DNA from: Ferrovaceae bacterium | GTDB taxonomy: Bacteria; Pseudomonadota; Gammaproteobacteria; Burkholderiales; Ferrovaceae | NCBI GenBank assembly: GCA_027457225.1 | Contig: DAIDTL010000003.1 | Location: forward strand, 1-20,779 | DNA: 20,779 nucleotides | Direction of reading: 5' to 3' | In this document: one piece after another, positions 6,487-13,746 of the stretch | Layout: each line of letters opens with the position of its first letter | Numbering within the stretch: the stretch's first letter is position 1 | Made by a program: the position numbers and the translations under genes | Notes under the pieces: generated by a model | What the model was told of the DNA's origin: nothing | The model's database searches: none | Seen by the model: only the letters and a program-made list of their open reading frames with translations

Positions 6487-7350
6487 TCATCCCTCACCAA
6501 AAGCGCGCATCATCCTGGTCAAGCTGTCATAGAGTCGAGCGTTTCCTTTGATGAAGCCATCAAGATTAAGCCGTTTGACCAGGCTGGCACCTTGAGGATC
6601 CTGAGGCATGGCCAGCAGAATGTTCTGGACACGTGAGAATAGCTGTGGCGCGACTTCGTGATGCGCGACGAAAGGTGGGAAACCGAATTCTGGAGATCGC
6701 TCAACGATGCGGGTAACACGGGTTAGTTTTGGCTCGATCAGATTCAATGTTTCCCAGACAAAGCTGTCTACCGCCCCCCCTTGGGCCATACCGATTGCTA
6801 CGGCCTCGATAACGTTCTTATGCGACCAGGTGAAGAAGGTCTTATGAAAAAAAGTACGGGGATCTTCGCCTAACTGATGCAGGCGAAAACGTGGCACGAA
6901 GTAACCGCTATTGGAAAGCGGATCAGCATAGGCGAACACGGTATTTTTCAGATCCCCAAGACTCCGCACCGCGCTGTTGCCGGAAGCGACGATTATAAAA
7001 GATCGGTAGTAAGGCTGCCCTTTGTATAACGGTACGGCCAGAAGCCGCACCATGTTCCTGAGATAGAGGTAGGGGTAGTCGCAAACCCAGGCAAAATCAA
7101 TCTGCTTCAAGCGGATCAGGTCCATGGTTTCTTGGTAGCTGTCACGCTGAACGAATTCAACAGAAACCCCCAAACGCTGCTCCATGTACTCTCGCCAATC
7201 AGCCAGAAGGGCGTACTGGTTAAGCACAAAAGCGGGGGTAAAACCCACGCGTACTTGAGTGCCGCTTGCGCTGAGGGCTTGACGCATCGACCCCGTCAAC
7301 GCCAATCCCCCCAAGGCAGAAAGAACATGTCTGCGCGAAATGTTACTCAT
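6487..7350 (-). CDS. Tat-exported PhnD-type periplasmic binding protein (AioX/ArxX-like sensor)
   Basis: A 287-residue protein starting MSNISRRHVLSALGGLAL, with a twin-arginine signal (R6-R7) ending near QALSA. The mature part has the PhnD/phosphonate-binding-like fold: VRVGFTPAFVLNQY, LGVSVEFVQRDSYQETMDLIRLKQIDFAWVCDYPYLYL, FAYADPLSNSGYFVPRFRL, and AIGMAQGGAVDSFVWETL. C90 in AWVCDYPY appears to be the only Cys of the mature protein and sits where AioX-type sensors have their ligand-binding Cys (from memory). No ABC transporter genes are nearby; it is followed by a kinase and a sigma-54 activator, so a sensing role is more likely than transport. ATG 7350 is preferred to TTG 7416 because the signal peptide begins there. 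The ligand is unknown: arsenite, a sulfur oxyanion or another oxyanion are all possible. Confidence 0.88.
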   Translation of the reverse strand: MSNISRRHVLSALGGLALTGSMRQALSASGTQVRVGFTPAFVLNQYALLADWREYMEQRLGVSVEFVQRDSYQETMDLIRLKQIDFAWVCDYPYLYLRNMVRLLAVPLYKGQPYYRSFIIVASGNSAVRSLGDLKNTVFAYADPLSNSGYFVPRFRLHQLGEDPRTFFHKTFFTWSHKNVIEAVAIGMAQGGAVDSFVWETLNLIEPKLTRVTRIVERSPEFGFPPFVAHHEVAPQLFSRVQNILLAMPQDPQGASLVKRLNLDGFIKGNARLYDSLTRMMRAFGEG

Positions 7351-7390
7351 GAGTAACCCAATATCCCGAATCCGTGTAGTCAAGCAGCAC

Positions 7391-7450
7391 TTTGGTTGCC
7401 TTTGGGTAACGTTCAAAACCTAGCATCTTTGTTCAATAACGGTCAAGAAT
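7391..7450 (+). promoter_or_regulatory. Phased short repeats, candidate upstream activator site
   Basis: TTTGG recurs at 7391 and 7401, and GTTCAA/GTTCAA/GGTCAA at 7411, 7431 and 7441, so steps are 10 or 20 bases, about whole helical turns. The block lies roughly 65-125 bases before the predicted sigma-54 start site, the usual distance for activator binding. No single strong palindrome is present, so this is tentative. Confidence 0.4.
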
Positions 7451-7489
7451 ACCTGTTGGAGCAAGCCTTCTGTGAATATTTGATCGAGC

Positions 7490-7505
7490 TGGCCCACATC
7501 TTGCG
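7490..7505 (+). promoter_or_regulatory. Sigma-54 (-24/-12) promoter of the redox operon
   Basis: TGGCCCACATCTTGCG: GG at 7491-7492 and GC at 7503-7504 with exactly 10 bases between, and TGGC...TTGC agreeing with the consensus TGGCAC-N5-TTGCA at most positions. It faces the operon and predicts transcription from about 7516. A sigma-54 activator is encoded just across the divergent region. Confidence 0.75.
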
Positions 7506-7519
7506 TTGATTCAGATCGG
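7506..7519 (+). promoter_or_regulatory. FNR-like binding site over the predicted start site
   Basis: TTGAT-TCAG-ATCGG matches TTGAT-N4-ATCAA at 8 of 10 defined bases. It abuts the -12 element and spans the predicted start, a position where binding should block transcription. An FNR-like regulator is encoded at the operon's far end. Confidence 0.5.
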
Positions 7520-7565
7520 GTTCCTGACAGGGAACGACTGGAATTCGGCAAGGAGGCTCACCGTC

Positions 7566-7682
7566 ATGTGCGACCAGGGTAGGCACGGGCAACATCCGAA
7601 ACATCCTCCGGCAGCATTCTCACCAACATACTGCCACCAATGTCTCATGGCTGGCCGCTGCAAGCTGACGGAGGAGGTATGA
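7566..7682 (+). CDS. Small Cys/His-rich protein ORF (38 residues), first gene of the operon
   Basis: An ORF too short for usual gene-calling cut-offs: ATG 7566 to TGA 7680-7682. It has a strong SD (AAGGAGG at 7550-7556, 9 bases before ATG), a leader of about 50 bases from the predicted sigma-54 start, and a stop that overlaps the start of the ferredoxin gene (ATG 7679, ATGA overlap), all signs of translation. The peptide begins MCDQGRHGQHPKHPPAAFSP and has four Cys (C2, C23, C26, C32) and five His. The C-terminal part YCHQCLMAGRCK gives C-x2-C-x5-C, which could bind a metal. There is no signal peptide or membrane segment, so it would be cytoplasmic. I recognise no family. Possible roles are an assembly factor, a metal- or redox-sensing leader, or simply a coupling ORF. 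Confidence 0.6.
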   Translation: MCDQGRHGQHPKHPPAAFSPTYCHQCLMAGRCKLTEEV

Positions 7683-8557
7683 AAAAAGATACGGAGGCCG
7701 TTTCTGATTTTCGGGTCAATGTGGACCGCAGAGAGCTGTTCACAAAGATGGTTACCGGATCAGTCGCCATGGTTGCCGCAGGTGCAAGCACTGCCGCAGC
7801 CGCAAAAGGAATGGAGATTTCTTCCCAATCAGGCACCGATTTTCCCGAAAGTCACGACAGCGCGGCATGGGCATTTACCAGCCATGACGGCGGTCTCGCT
7901 TCCAATGGTAAATCAGGACATCGTTGGGCAATGTTGATCGACCTCAGGAAATGCGTTGGCTGTCAATCATGCACAGTCGCCTGCAAATTCGAAAACAACG
8001 TGCCTGACGGGGTATTTCGTACCCTTGTGGCCGATATTGAACTGGGGCGTTTTCCAGATACCAGACGGGGTTTTCTGCCGCGTCTGTGCAATCACTGTGA
8101 GCGACCGTCGTGTGTTGAAGTATGTCCGGCGGGCGCGACCTGGCAACGGCAAGATGGAATCGTTGTTATGGACTATGACCGTTGCGTTGGTTGCGGTTCC
8201 TGCGTCGGAGCCTGCCCCTACGATGCTCGCTTCATGAATCCCGTCACAGGCACTGCAGACAAGTGTAATTTTTGCGCCCAGCGTGTCGATCAAGGCCTTC
8301 TGCCCGCTTGCGTTGAAACCTGTGTCGGAGGTGCGCGTCAATTTGGTGATTTGGCAGACGCATCCAGTGCGCCTGCCCGTGCCCTGCGCCAGGATTCAGT
8401 ACAGGTACTCAAACCACAAACTGGCAATCAGCCCAGCGTGTTTTACATCGGGTTGCCAGATGCCTTGCAAAACAATATTCGGGGGATCCCTGACCTATGG
8501 TCCCAACAGCGGATCGCGGCTGGCAAGGCTGCGACGGCTTGGCAAGTGAAGGAGTAA
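7679..8557 (+). CDS. ttrB: TtrB-like ferredoxin subunit, four [4Fe-4S] clusters, Tat-exported
   Basis: A 292-residue electron-transfer subunit of a DMSO-reductase-family complex. A twin-arginine motif (NVDRRELFTK, R17-R18) and hydrophobic stretch to about residue 42 direct it to the periplasm. Sixteen cysteines form four sets: C92/95/98/102, C137/140/145/149, C169/172/175/179 and C196/199/211/215. The stretch ADKCNFCAQRVDQGLLPACV followed by ETCVGGARQFGDL, and the later VLKPQTGNQPSVFYIGLPDA, closely resemble TtrB of tetrathionate reductase as I remember it. It should relay electrons between the molybdenum subunit and the NrfD-type membrane subunit. ATG 7679 is chosen over 7640 because GGAGGAGG lies just before it and the Tat signal fits. 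It overlaps the upstream small ORF by four bases, and an SD (GAAGGAG) at its end serves the next gene. Confidence 0.88.
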   Translation: MKKDTEAVSDFRVNVDRRELFTKMVTGSVAMVAAGASTAAAAKGMEISSQSGTDFPESHDSAAWAFTSHDGGLASNGKSGHRWAMLIDLRKCVGCQSCTVACKFENNVPDGVFRTLVADIELGRFPDTRRGFLPRLCNHCERPSCVEVCPAGATWQRQDGIVVMDYDRCVGCGSCVGACPYDARFMNPVTGTADKCNFCAQRVDQGLLPACVETCVGGARQFGDLADASSAPARALRQDSVQVLKPQTGNQPSVFYIGLPDALQNNIRGIPDLWSQQRIAAGKAATAWQVKE

Positions 8558-8563
8558 GCAGGC

Positions 8564-8962
8564 ATGGAATCGCATGAATTATATTGGGAGATCATCAACG
8601 TCGTTCACCAACGGCCTCTGACACCTCTGTTCGCAAATTACTCAGCATTGGTGGGTATGGCTGGCGCGATCTTCCTGTTCTGGGGATTATCAAGACTTCG
8701 TCAATCAGCCTCGCATAAGGCGGAGCAGAGACTTGCGCTTCCCATCGCAGTCGCGCTAATGATCGCCGGCCTGACTAATCCCGTACTGGAGGTTCATCAA
8801 CCCGGTCGAATGATGAACATGTATCTGTTCGGCTGGAATGTTGCGGGAACGGCAATCATCAAGTTCGGCGTTATTTTGTTACCTCTGTTCACATTACTTT
8901 GCTGGTGGCTGGCCGTCGCAGTTCTCCGTGAGGAAATTGAGGCAGTACTAAAAAACCGTTAG
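8564..8962 (+). CDS. TtrC/NrfD-like membrane subunit, N-terminal part (ends at in-frame TAG)
   Basis: 132 residues with three hydrophobic segments (about 25-46, 57-76 and 84-122). The sequence between segments, LTNPVLEVHQPGRMMNMYLF and then GTAIIKFGVILLPLF, matches the NrfD/TtrC pattern 'LDLGRPxRxxxmxxN....S.mxxG.w'. This is therefore the first third of a quinone-interacting NrfD-type anchor, not an independent family. It ends at TAG 8960-8962, but the same frame stays open through to the next gene (no other stop before 9728). Together the parts total about 378-388 residues, close to a whole TtrC/NrfD protein. A good SD (GAAGGAG, 9-base spacing) starts it. It may be a true split subunit, a read-through product, a recent nonsense mutation or a sequencing error. 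Confidence 0.8.
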   Translation: MESHELYWEIINVVHQRPLTPLFANYSALVGMAGAIFLFWGLSRLRQSASHKAEQRLALPIAVALMIAGLTNPVLEVHQPGRMMNMYLFGWNVAGTAIIKFGVILLPLFTLLCWWLAVAVLREEIEAVLKNR

Positions 8963-8974
8963 CCGGCTTTTTCT
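8951..8974 (+). other. Imperfect hairpin around the ttrC-like TAG codon
   Basis: AAAACCG and CGGCTTTT can pair imperfectly around TTAGC, which places the TAG codon in the loop. The stem is short and AT-rich, so it is weak as a terminator, though a T-run follows. Confidence 0.3.
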
Positions 8975-8989
8975 CGTGTCGGGGATTTT

Positions 8990-9730
8990 TTGACACTATG
9001 GATCCGCCGGTATGACCCCCTAGCGAGTCACCGCTATGGCAAGGCCATTATTTCTGCCGGATTTTTCCTTGCGGTCTTTGCCATTCTCTACTCAGGAATA
9101 TTCCTGATGACAGAGCACGGCACAGCCTTTTGGGACAGTGCCTTCGTTCCTGCAGTGTTTTTTTCCAGTGCCGTTGCCGCAGGAGCCGGGGGATTGAGCC
9201 TCATGCTTCCGCTTGGATCATATCTGACCGGAGAAGTCGTGCCGGAAGAAGATCCGGGATACATGACCATTCTGCTAACAGCGTCTGTAATCTCGGGAGC
9301 ATTGTGGCTGGTTTGGCTGCAGTTCGTAGGACATTTTGGATCAACGGAAGTAAGCAGGGCCCTTGATCTTGTCAATGGACCCTATCGGAGTCTGGCTTGG
9401 GGATGGTGGTTCACTCTGGGTGTCCTGTTCCCGATAGCCCTATTGGCTATCCCGGCTTTACGGCAAATTAGCCTGCTCCGGAGGGTGGCATCGGTATCTG
9501 CTGTTATTGGGTCTTTTGCAGTGCGCTTCACAATTCTCGACATCGGACAGGCCGTTCCAAAAAGCGGGGCTGGATATTACCAGTACCAGATGCCTTGGGA
9601 AATGTTTGGCGATCTCATACTCGACTGGGTCTACCTCATTGGCTGGATTGCGCTGCTCTGGTTGCTGCTGCCGTATCGCGATCGCGTCACCCGTACGTCC
9701 CCTACTCCTGTTTACGGGAAAAAATCATGA
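8990..9730 (+). CDS. TtrC/NrfD-like membrane subunit, C-terminal part
   Basis: 246 residues from TTG 8990 (MTLWIRRYDPLASHRYGKAI) with about six membrane segments (near 20-40, 50-73, 88-108, 130-153, 163-185 and 213-235). HRYGKAIISAGFFLAVFAIL and AFWDSAFVPAVFFSSAVAAG correspond to the middle and later helices of NrfD/TtrC. In the membrane it would pass electrons between the quinone pool and the Fe-S subunit. The frame is the same as the upstream 132-residue gene, from which a single TAG separates it; nine more sense codons lie between that TAG and TTG 8990. TTG is the only plausible start before the membrane segments, with GGGG at 8981-8984 as SD. Its stop overlaps the start of the molybdenum subunit (ATGA, 9727-9730), so the genes are translationally coupled. 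Confidence 0.82.
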   Translation: MTLWIRRYDPLASHRYGKAIISAGFFLAVFAILYSGIFLMTEHGTAFWDSAFVPAVFFSSAVAAGAGGLSLMLPLGSYLTGEVVPEEDPGYMTILLTASVISGALWLVWLQFVGHFGSTEVSRALDLVNGPYRSLAWGWWFTLGVLFPIALLAIPALRQISLLRRVASVSAVIGSFAVRFTILDIGQAVPKSGAGYYQYQMPWEMFGDLILDWVYLIGWIALLWLLLPYRDRVTRTSPTPVYGKKS

Positions 9731-12700
9731 ATGACAATGGATTTTTGAAAGTCAACCGCCGTGAGTTTCTATCTGCTCTTGCGATCGGTGGCATAGGTGC
9801 TGGACTGGTGGGATTTCGCAACACCCTGATCGACGCAACCCTATTCCGACGCAGGGGCAGGGCTTCACTGCATCCCATTTATGGTCTTTCGGATACCCCT
9901 GAATGGTTACGAACAGCATCGGGCACCTTGAAGTTGAATCCGGACTGGGTATTGCGGCACACCGTTGATCTTCAGTGTCATAGCGAATGCGGCCTTCGCG
10001 TAAAAATCGACCGCAAGACCGGTCGGGTGCAACGCATCTTCGGTAACCCTTACCATCCTAATACGCTTCTCGAATATGCCAATATAAAGACGCCACTGAT
10101 TGAGACCGCGGCTCTCCCTGGCAGTGTCTGCGCACGCGGCAATTCTGGAATTCAGACCGCCTTTGACCCCTACCGCATTACGGTGCCGCTCAAGCGGAAT
10201 GGCCCCCGCGGAAGCGGGCAATGGAGACCGATTACCTGGAAGCAACTGCTCGACGAAGTTGTCGATGGTGGGAAAATTTTTTCTGATACAGGCGATTCTG
10301 CCAGTAAAGACATTAATGTTCTTGGCTTCCGAGGCCTCTATGCCAAGTGCAATGAATTGATAGACCCGATGGCGCCAGAATTGGGCCACCGCACAAATGG
10401 CCTCTTGTTTCAGGGGGGGCGTATCGTCGGGAGCCGGCTGGAGTTTGCCAGTCGCTTCGGAAAATCCTTCGGAAGCGTGAATTTCTTTGAACATGTGAAT
10501 GTCTGCGAAGTCAGCCACCATGTGGCCACTGCCGCCATTTACCCAGGTAAACATATGCTCAAGCCGGATGTTCGCGAGGCAAAGTTCATCATTTTCTGGG
10601 GAACCCAGCCCGGTGACGCCAATTTTCCAATGCAGACTCTCGCCAAGTACACGGCTGAGGCCCGAACCAAACCTGATGGACTTAAATACGTTGTCGTAGA
10701 TCCCATGCTTGGTCGCGGAGGCGTCATCGGCGATAGGGCCAACTGGATGGCAATCAAACCTGGAACTGATGGTGCCATGGCCATGGCCATGATTCGCTGG
10801 ATTATCGAGCAGAAGCGTTACAACGCAGATTACCTCAGCCATCCTGCGCAAAAATCCGCCGAAACGGCAGGCGAATTATCCCATACAGATGCAACACACC
10901 TGATTATCGTTGATCCGAAACATCCCCACGCCAACCGTTTCCTGACTTCAGAGGAAGCGGGCTTCGGTCAGGGTGACGGCGAACCTGATCACGTCGTAAT
11001 CAGCGCCGCATCGGGCCGGGCCACGAAGGCAGCGGAAACCGCAGCCGGATCCATCGATTTTTCCGGGGTGGTCAATGGAATAAAGGTCAAGACCGCATTT
11101 ACCCTGTTAAAGGAAGCAGCCCAGACGCATAGCCTGTCCGATTACGCAGCAATCTGTGGAATATCCGAAGACCGTATCGTGGCGCTGGCAGAGGAATTCA
11201 CCAGGCATGGACGCAAGGCGGTGAGTGAGGCGTATCGCGGTGTGGTCAAGCATCCCAACGGCTATTACAACTGTGTGGCCGTGTTGTTACTCAATTTGAT
11301 GGTCGGTAATTTGAACTGGACGGGAGGCGCAACTTTCGGGGGTGGGGGATATGGTTACAAGAAGGGTATCTATGACCTGATGGCCCTGCCAGGTGCAGAG
11401 GGGCGAGCCTATGGCGTGAAGTTGTCTCGTGAAGAGGCTCATTACGAGGAGACCAGTGAGTACAGGAACAAAGTAAAGGCCGGGCAGAATCCCTATCCAG
11501 CCAAACGGCCGTGGTTTCCGCTGAGCTTCGAAGTTTATACAGAACTTCTTCCTTCAGCCGTTCAAAAGTACCCCTATGGCATCGATATCCTGATGTGGCA
11601 TATGGCGACACCTTTCTACAGTGTTCCAAGCCAGGGAAACCAGGCTTTCGTCGATGTTGTGAAGGATCCGAAGAATATTCCCCTGATCATTGCCAGCGAC
11701 ATTGTGGTCGGGGATACAAGCATGTATGCCGATTACATTATCCCGGATGGAAGTTATCTGGAATCGTGGACGCATATAGACACGCTTCCAACGACGCTCA
11801 CGAATGGAACAGGCGTGCGTTGGCCGGTCATCGAGCTGGTCCAAAAAACGGAAGACGGTCGCCTGATGTGTCTGGAGGAGTTTCTGATTGATATTGGGAA
11901 ACGGCTTGGCATGGTTGGATATGGCAGTAAAGGGATTCCCGACGCATCCGGTAAAAACTTCTGGCCGCTGAATCGCAAGGAAGACTGGTATCTGAAGGCC
12001 ACAGCCAACATTGCTTTCGAAACGGGGGTGGGTGGAGATGACAGGCCTGATGCCACTGCAGAGGAAATCGAAGCCGGGGACTTGCTGGCGTTCCACGACC
12101 GGTATCAACAGGCTTTGCGGGAGTCCGAGTGGCCCAAAGTATTGGGTGTGATGTCACGCGGAGGCCGCTTTGAGCCTTACCAACAAGGGCACGATGGAGA
12201 CAGGCTGAGCCACCGTTTTACCAAAACCTTGCATTTCTATGCTGAGGAAGTTGCACTTACCCGCGACAGCATGAGCGGCATTCAGTTCCTCGGCACCACT
12301 ACCTGGGTCGAGCCGACGACTGCCCTGGGAAAGCCCCTTGACAGTATTGATGATCCAAATGCCTGGCCGCTCACCATCATCACCTTTAAAGGTGCCCTTC
12401 AAAGCCACTCACGCTTGAGCTCCAACTACGTCATCAGGGAATTGGTGCCAGACAACGGCATTTTGATTGCATCTGCAGATGCAAAGCATCTGGGCATAGG
12501 TGACGGTGATGAGATTTGGGTGGTGACACCCGAAGGGAAGCGGAAGGGCTTTGCACGCGTGCGCCAGGGGCTTCGTCCCGGGGTGATTGCCTACGAGGTG
12601 GGGTATGGCCACTGGGGCTATGGGGCCACGAATCATCAGATCGATGGTAAGCGGGTGGAAGGTGACAAAATTCGTCGCGCCGGTATTCATCTTAATCCCA

Positions 12701-12813
12701 TCCTGCGCCGCGATCCGGATATCTGGCAGATGTCACTGATGGACCTGGTCGGAGGAAGTGTCGTGTTCTTCAACACACGGGCACGTCTTGAGAAGGACGT
12801 CACACATGTCTGA
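9727..12813 (+). CDS. ttrA: TtrA-like molybdopterin oxidoreductase, catalytic subunit, Tat-exported
   Basis: A 1028-residue Mo-bisPGD enzyme, close in length to TtrA (about 1020). A Tat signal (NRREFLSAL, R11-R12) sends it to the periplasm. The N-terminal Fe-S motif is D81-x2-C84-x3-C88-x46-C135 (VDLQCHSECGL...GSVCARG): Asp stands where most relatives have the first Cys, with H78 nearby as an alternative ligand. C260 (NVCEVSHHVA) is the probable Mo ligand. WRPITWKQLLDEVVDGG and the nearby ELGHRTNGLLF resemble TtrA. The C-terminal domain (about 890-1010, including YGHWGYG) binds the second pterin. Gene order B-C-A equals ttrBCA. Start ATG 9727 overlaps the upstream stop; an upstream ATG at 9595 lies inside the membrane gene and is rejected. 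Substrate is unproven: tetrathionate, another sulfur compound, arsenic/selenium oxyanions, or an oxidative role given the HiPIP downstream. Confidence 0.85.
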   Translation: MNDNGFLKVNRREFLSALAIGGIGAGLVGFRNTLIDATLFRRRGRASLHPIYGLSDTPEWLRTASGTLKLNPDWVLRHTVDLQCHSECGLRVKIDRKTGRVQRIFGNPYHPNTLLEYANIKTPLIETAALPGSVCARGNSGIQTAFDPYRITVPLKRNGPRGSGQWRPITWKQLLDEVVDGGKIFSDTGDSASKDINVLGFRGLYAKCNELIDPMAPELGHRTNGLLFQGGRIVGSRLEFASRFGKSFGSVNFFEHVNVCEVSHHVATAAIYPGKHMLKPDVREAKFIIFWGTQPGDANFPMQTLAKYTAEARTKPDGLKYVVVDPMLGRGGVIGDRANWMAIKPGTDGAMAMAMIRWIIEQKRYNADYLSHPAQKSAETAGELSHTDATHLIIVDPKHPHANRFLTSEEAGFGQGDGEPDHVVISAASGRATKAAETAAGSIDFSGVVNGIKVKTAFTLLKEAAQTHSLSDYAAICGISEDRIVALAEEFTRHGRKAVSEAYRGVVKHPNGYYNCVAVLLLNLMVGNLNWTGGATFGGGGYGYKKGIYDLMALPGAEGRAYGVKLSREEAHYEETSEYRNKVKAGQNPYPAKRPWFPLSFEVYTELLPSAVQKYPYGIDILMWHMATPFYSVPSQGNQAFVDVVKDPKNIPLIIASDIVVGDTSMYADYIIPDGSYLESWTHIDTLPTTLTNGTGVRWPVIELVQKTEDGRLMCLEEFLIDIGKRLGMVGYGSKGIPDASGKNFWPLNRKEDWYLKATANIAFETGVGGDDRPDATAEEIEAGDLLAFHDRYQQALRESEWPKVLGVMSRGGRFEPYQQGHDGDRLSHRFTKTLHFYAEEVALTRDSMSGIQFLGTTTWVEPTTALGKPLDSIDDPNAWPLTIITFKGALQSHSRLSSNYVIRELVPDNGILIASADAKHLGIGDGDEIWVVTPEGKRKGFARVRQGLRPGVIAYEVGYGHWGYGATNHQIDGKRVEGDKIRRAGIHLNPILRRDPDIWQMSLMDLVGGSVVFFNTRARLEKDVTHV

Positions 12814-13432
12814 TACCGCCCTTTCTGGCCATCTCGCCGCTGCTGCTGCGATGGTATTGCTGCCACCTGATGAAAAATTACTTGCCATCCTGGCAGAGAC
12901 CCACCATACCAAAATTGACCTTTTGAGAGCCTCACGAGATTTCTACGATACGCTTTGCGTTCCTCAATCCGGTCATTATGTCCCTCCCTATGCGCATGTG
13001 CTGGCCAAGATGCGTCAAATCAAGGGGTATTACAACTTTCCACCCGCTCGCTACGATGGGGGGGACGCTTTAAGAGCCTGGTACGACGCCATAGATTTCG
13101 AGCCATTGTCATTAGACGTCGACCCCATGAACCAAGGGCCCCATCGCCCTCTTGACCATATCGGATTCGTCCTGACATTCCTCTCGGAGTTGGCCGATGC
13201 TGCAGAAAGTAGTGAGGTAGCCGGAGAAATCGCGGTTGGTTTCACTACAGAGCATTTCGGTCATTGGGTTGACTGCTACGTTGATATGTTATCCCGCTCC
13301 GACAGCCCCTACATCGGCTTTGTTGCAGAAGCACTGGCTGAGGCTGTCGCCGCTGTACGGAAAAACTTCCCGCGGGAAGACAGTCCGTCGCCGAAGGAAG
13401 TCGGGTCCGATACCAACCTTTCTGCAGTTTAA
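12806..13432 (+). CDS. TorD/DmsD-like molybdoenzyme chaperone
   Basis: A 208-residue cytoplasmic, mostly helical protein starting MSDTALSGHLAAAAAMVLLP. RASRDFYDTLCVPQSGHYVP and the later RPLDHIGFVLTFLSELADAA match the TorD family pattern, in which a conserved 'P-x-DH' near the middle precedes a helix. These chaperones bind the Tat signal of a molybdoenzyme, hold it for cofactor insertion and prevent early export. It overlaps the end of the ttrA-like gene by eight bases, as expected for a dedicated chaperone. The internal ATG 12806 is preferred to ATG 12758, which would place 16 codons inside the upstream gene. Confidence 0.83.
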   Translation: MSDTALSGHLAAAAAMVLLPPDEKLLAILAETHHTKIDLLRASRDFYDTLCVPQSGHYVPPYAHVLAKMRQIKGYYNFPPARYDGGDALRAWYDAIDFEPLSLDVDPMNQGPHRPLDHIGFVLTFLSELADAAESSEVAGEIAVGFTTEHFGHWVDCYVDMLSRSDSPYIGFVAEALAEAVAAVRKNFPREDSPSPKEVGSDTNLSAV

Positions 13433-13443
13433 GGTGTGATTCC

Positions 13444-13746
13444 ATGATCCAACATACGATCAGAAAGCACTCACTGGCCAGACGCCGGCTCCTGCTCGGA
13501 TTCGCTTGGTTTTCTGGTGTGCTCCTGGCAGGTCTCAGGCCCGCCCTGGCCGCTGCGACGCTTACCAAAGAGATGGTGACCTACAAACTGGAATCCGAAG
13601 GCACGCAGTCATGCAAGGACTGCATTCATTTTCTTAAATCCAGGGCGCCGGAGAAAGAAGATCAGTGCGCTGTGATTCAAGGTGGCATTAGTCCAAATGG
13701 CCATTGTGTCGTGTGGGCGCCGCGAAAACCCGTTGAGGGGTGCTGA
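13444..13746 (+). CDS. High-potential iron-sulfur protein (HiPIP)
   Basis: A 100-residue precursor. The N-terminus has a Tat signal (ARRRLLLGFAWFSGVLLAG) with likely cleavage near ALAAA, leaving about 62 residues. C57-x2-C60-x14-C75-x12-C88 is the HiPIP cluster motif, and the C-terminal HCVVWAPR fits the family. HiPIPs are soluble periplasmic one-electron carriers with a [4Fe-4S]3+/2+ couple at high potential. An extra Cys is the last residue (C100). AAGGTG lies six bases before ATG. Its place between the chaperone and porin genes, 11 bases after the former, makes it part of the operon and the likely electron partner of the molybdoenzyme complex, which would suit an oxidising rather than a reducing reaction. 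Confidence 0.9.
   Translation: MIQHTIRKHSLARRRLLLGFAWFSGVLLAGLRPALAAATLTKEMVTYKLESEGTQSCKDCIHFLKSRAPEKEDQCAVIQGGISPNGHCVVWAPRKPVEGC

Noticed and set aside
7351..7416. Longer N-terminus (TTG 7416) for the binding protein
   Set aside because: It adds 22 residues with no signal-peptide logic ahead of a normal Tat signal beginning at ATG 7350.
8951..8974. Hairpin with T-run after the ttrC-like TAG, considered as a real terminator
   Set aside because: Three G-C pairs and a bulge make it weak, and tightly packed operon genes continue beyond it.
9595..9726. Earlier ATG for the molybdenum subunit
   Set aside because: It would place 44 codons inside the membrane-subunit gene and bury the Tat signal; ATG 9727 overlaps the upstream stop and starts the Tat signal correctly.
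9907..10851. Long minus-strand ORF (314 codons) opposite the ttrA-like gene
   Set aside because: Lies wholly inside a well-supported molybdoenzyme gene and shows no family pattern.
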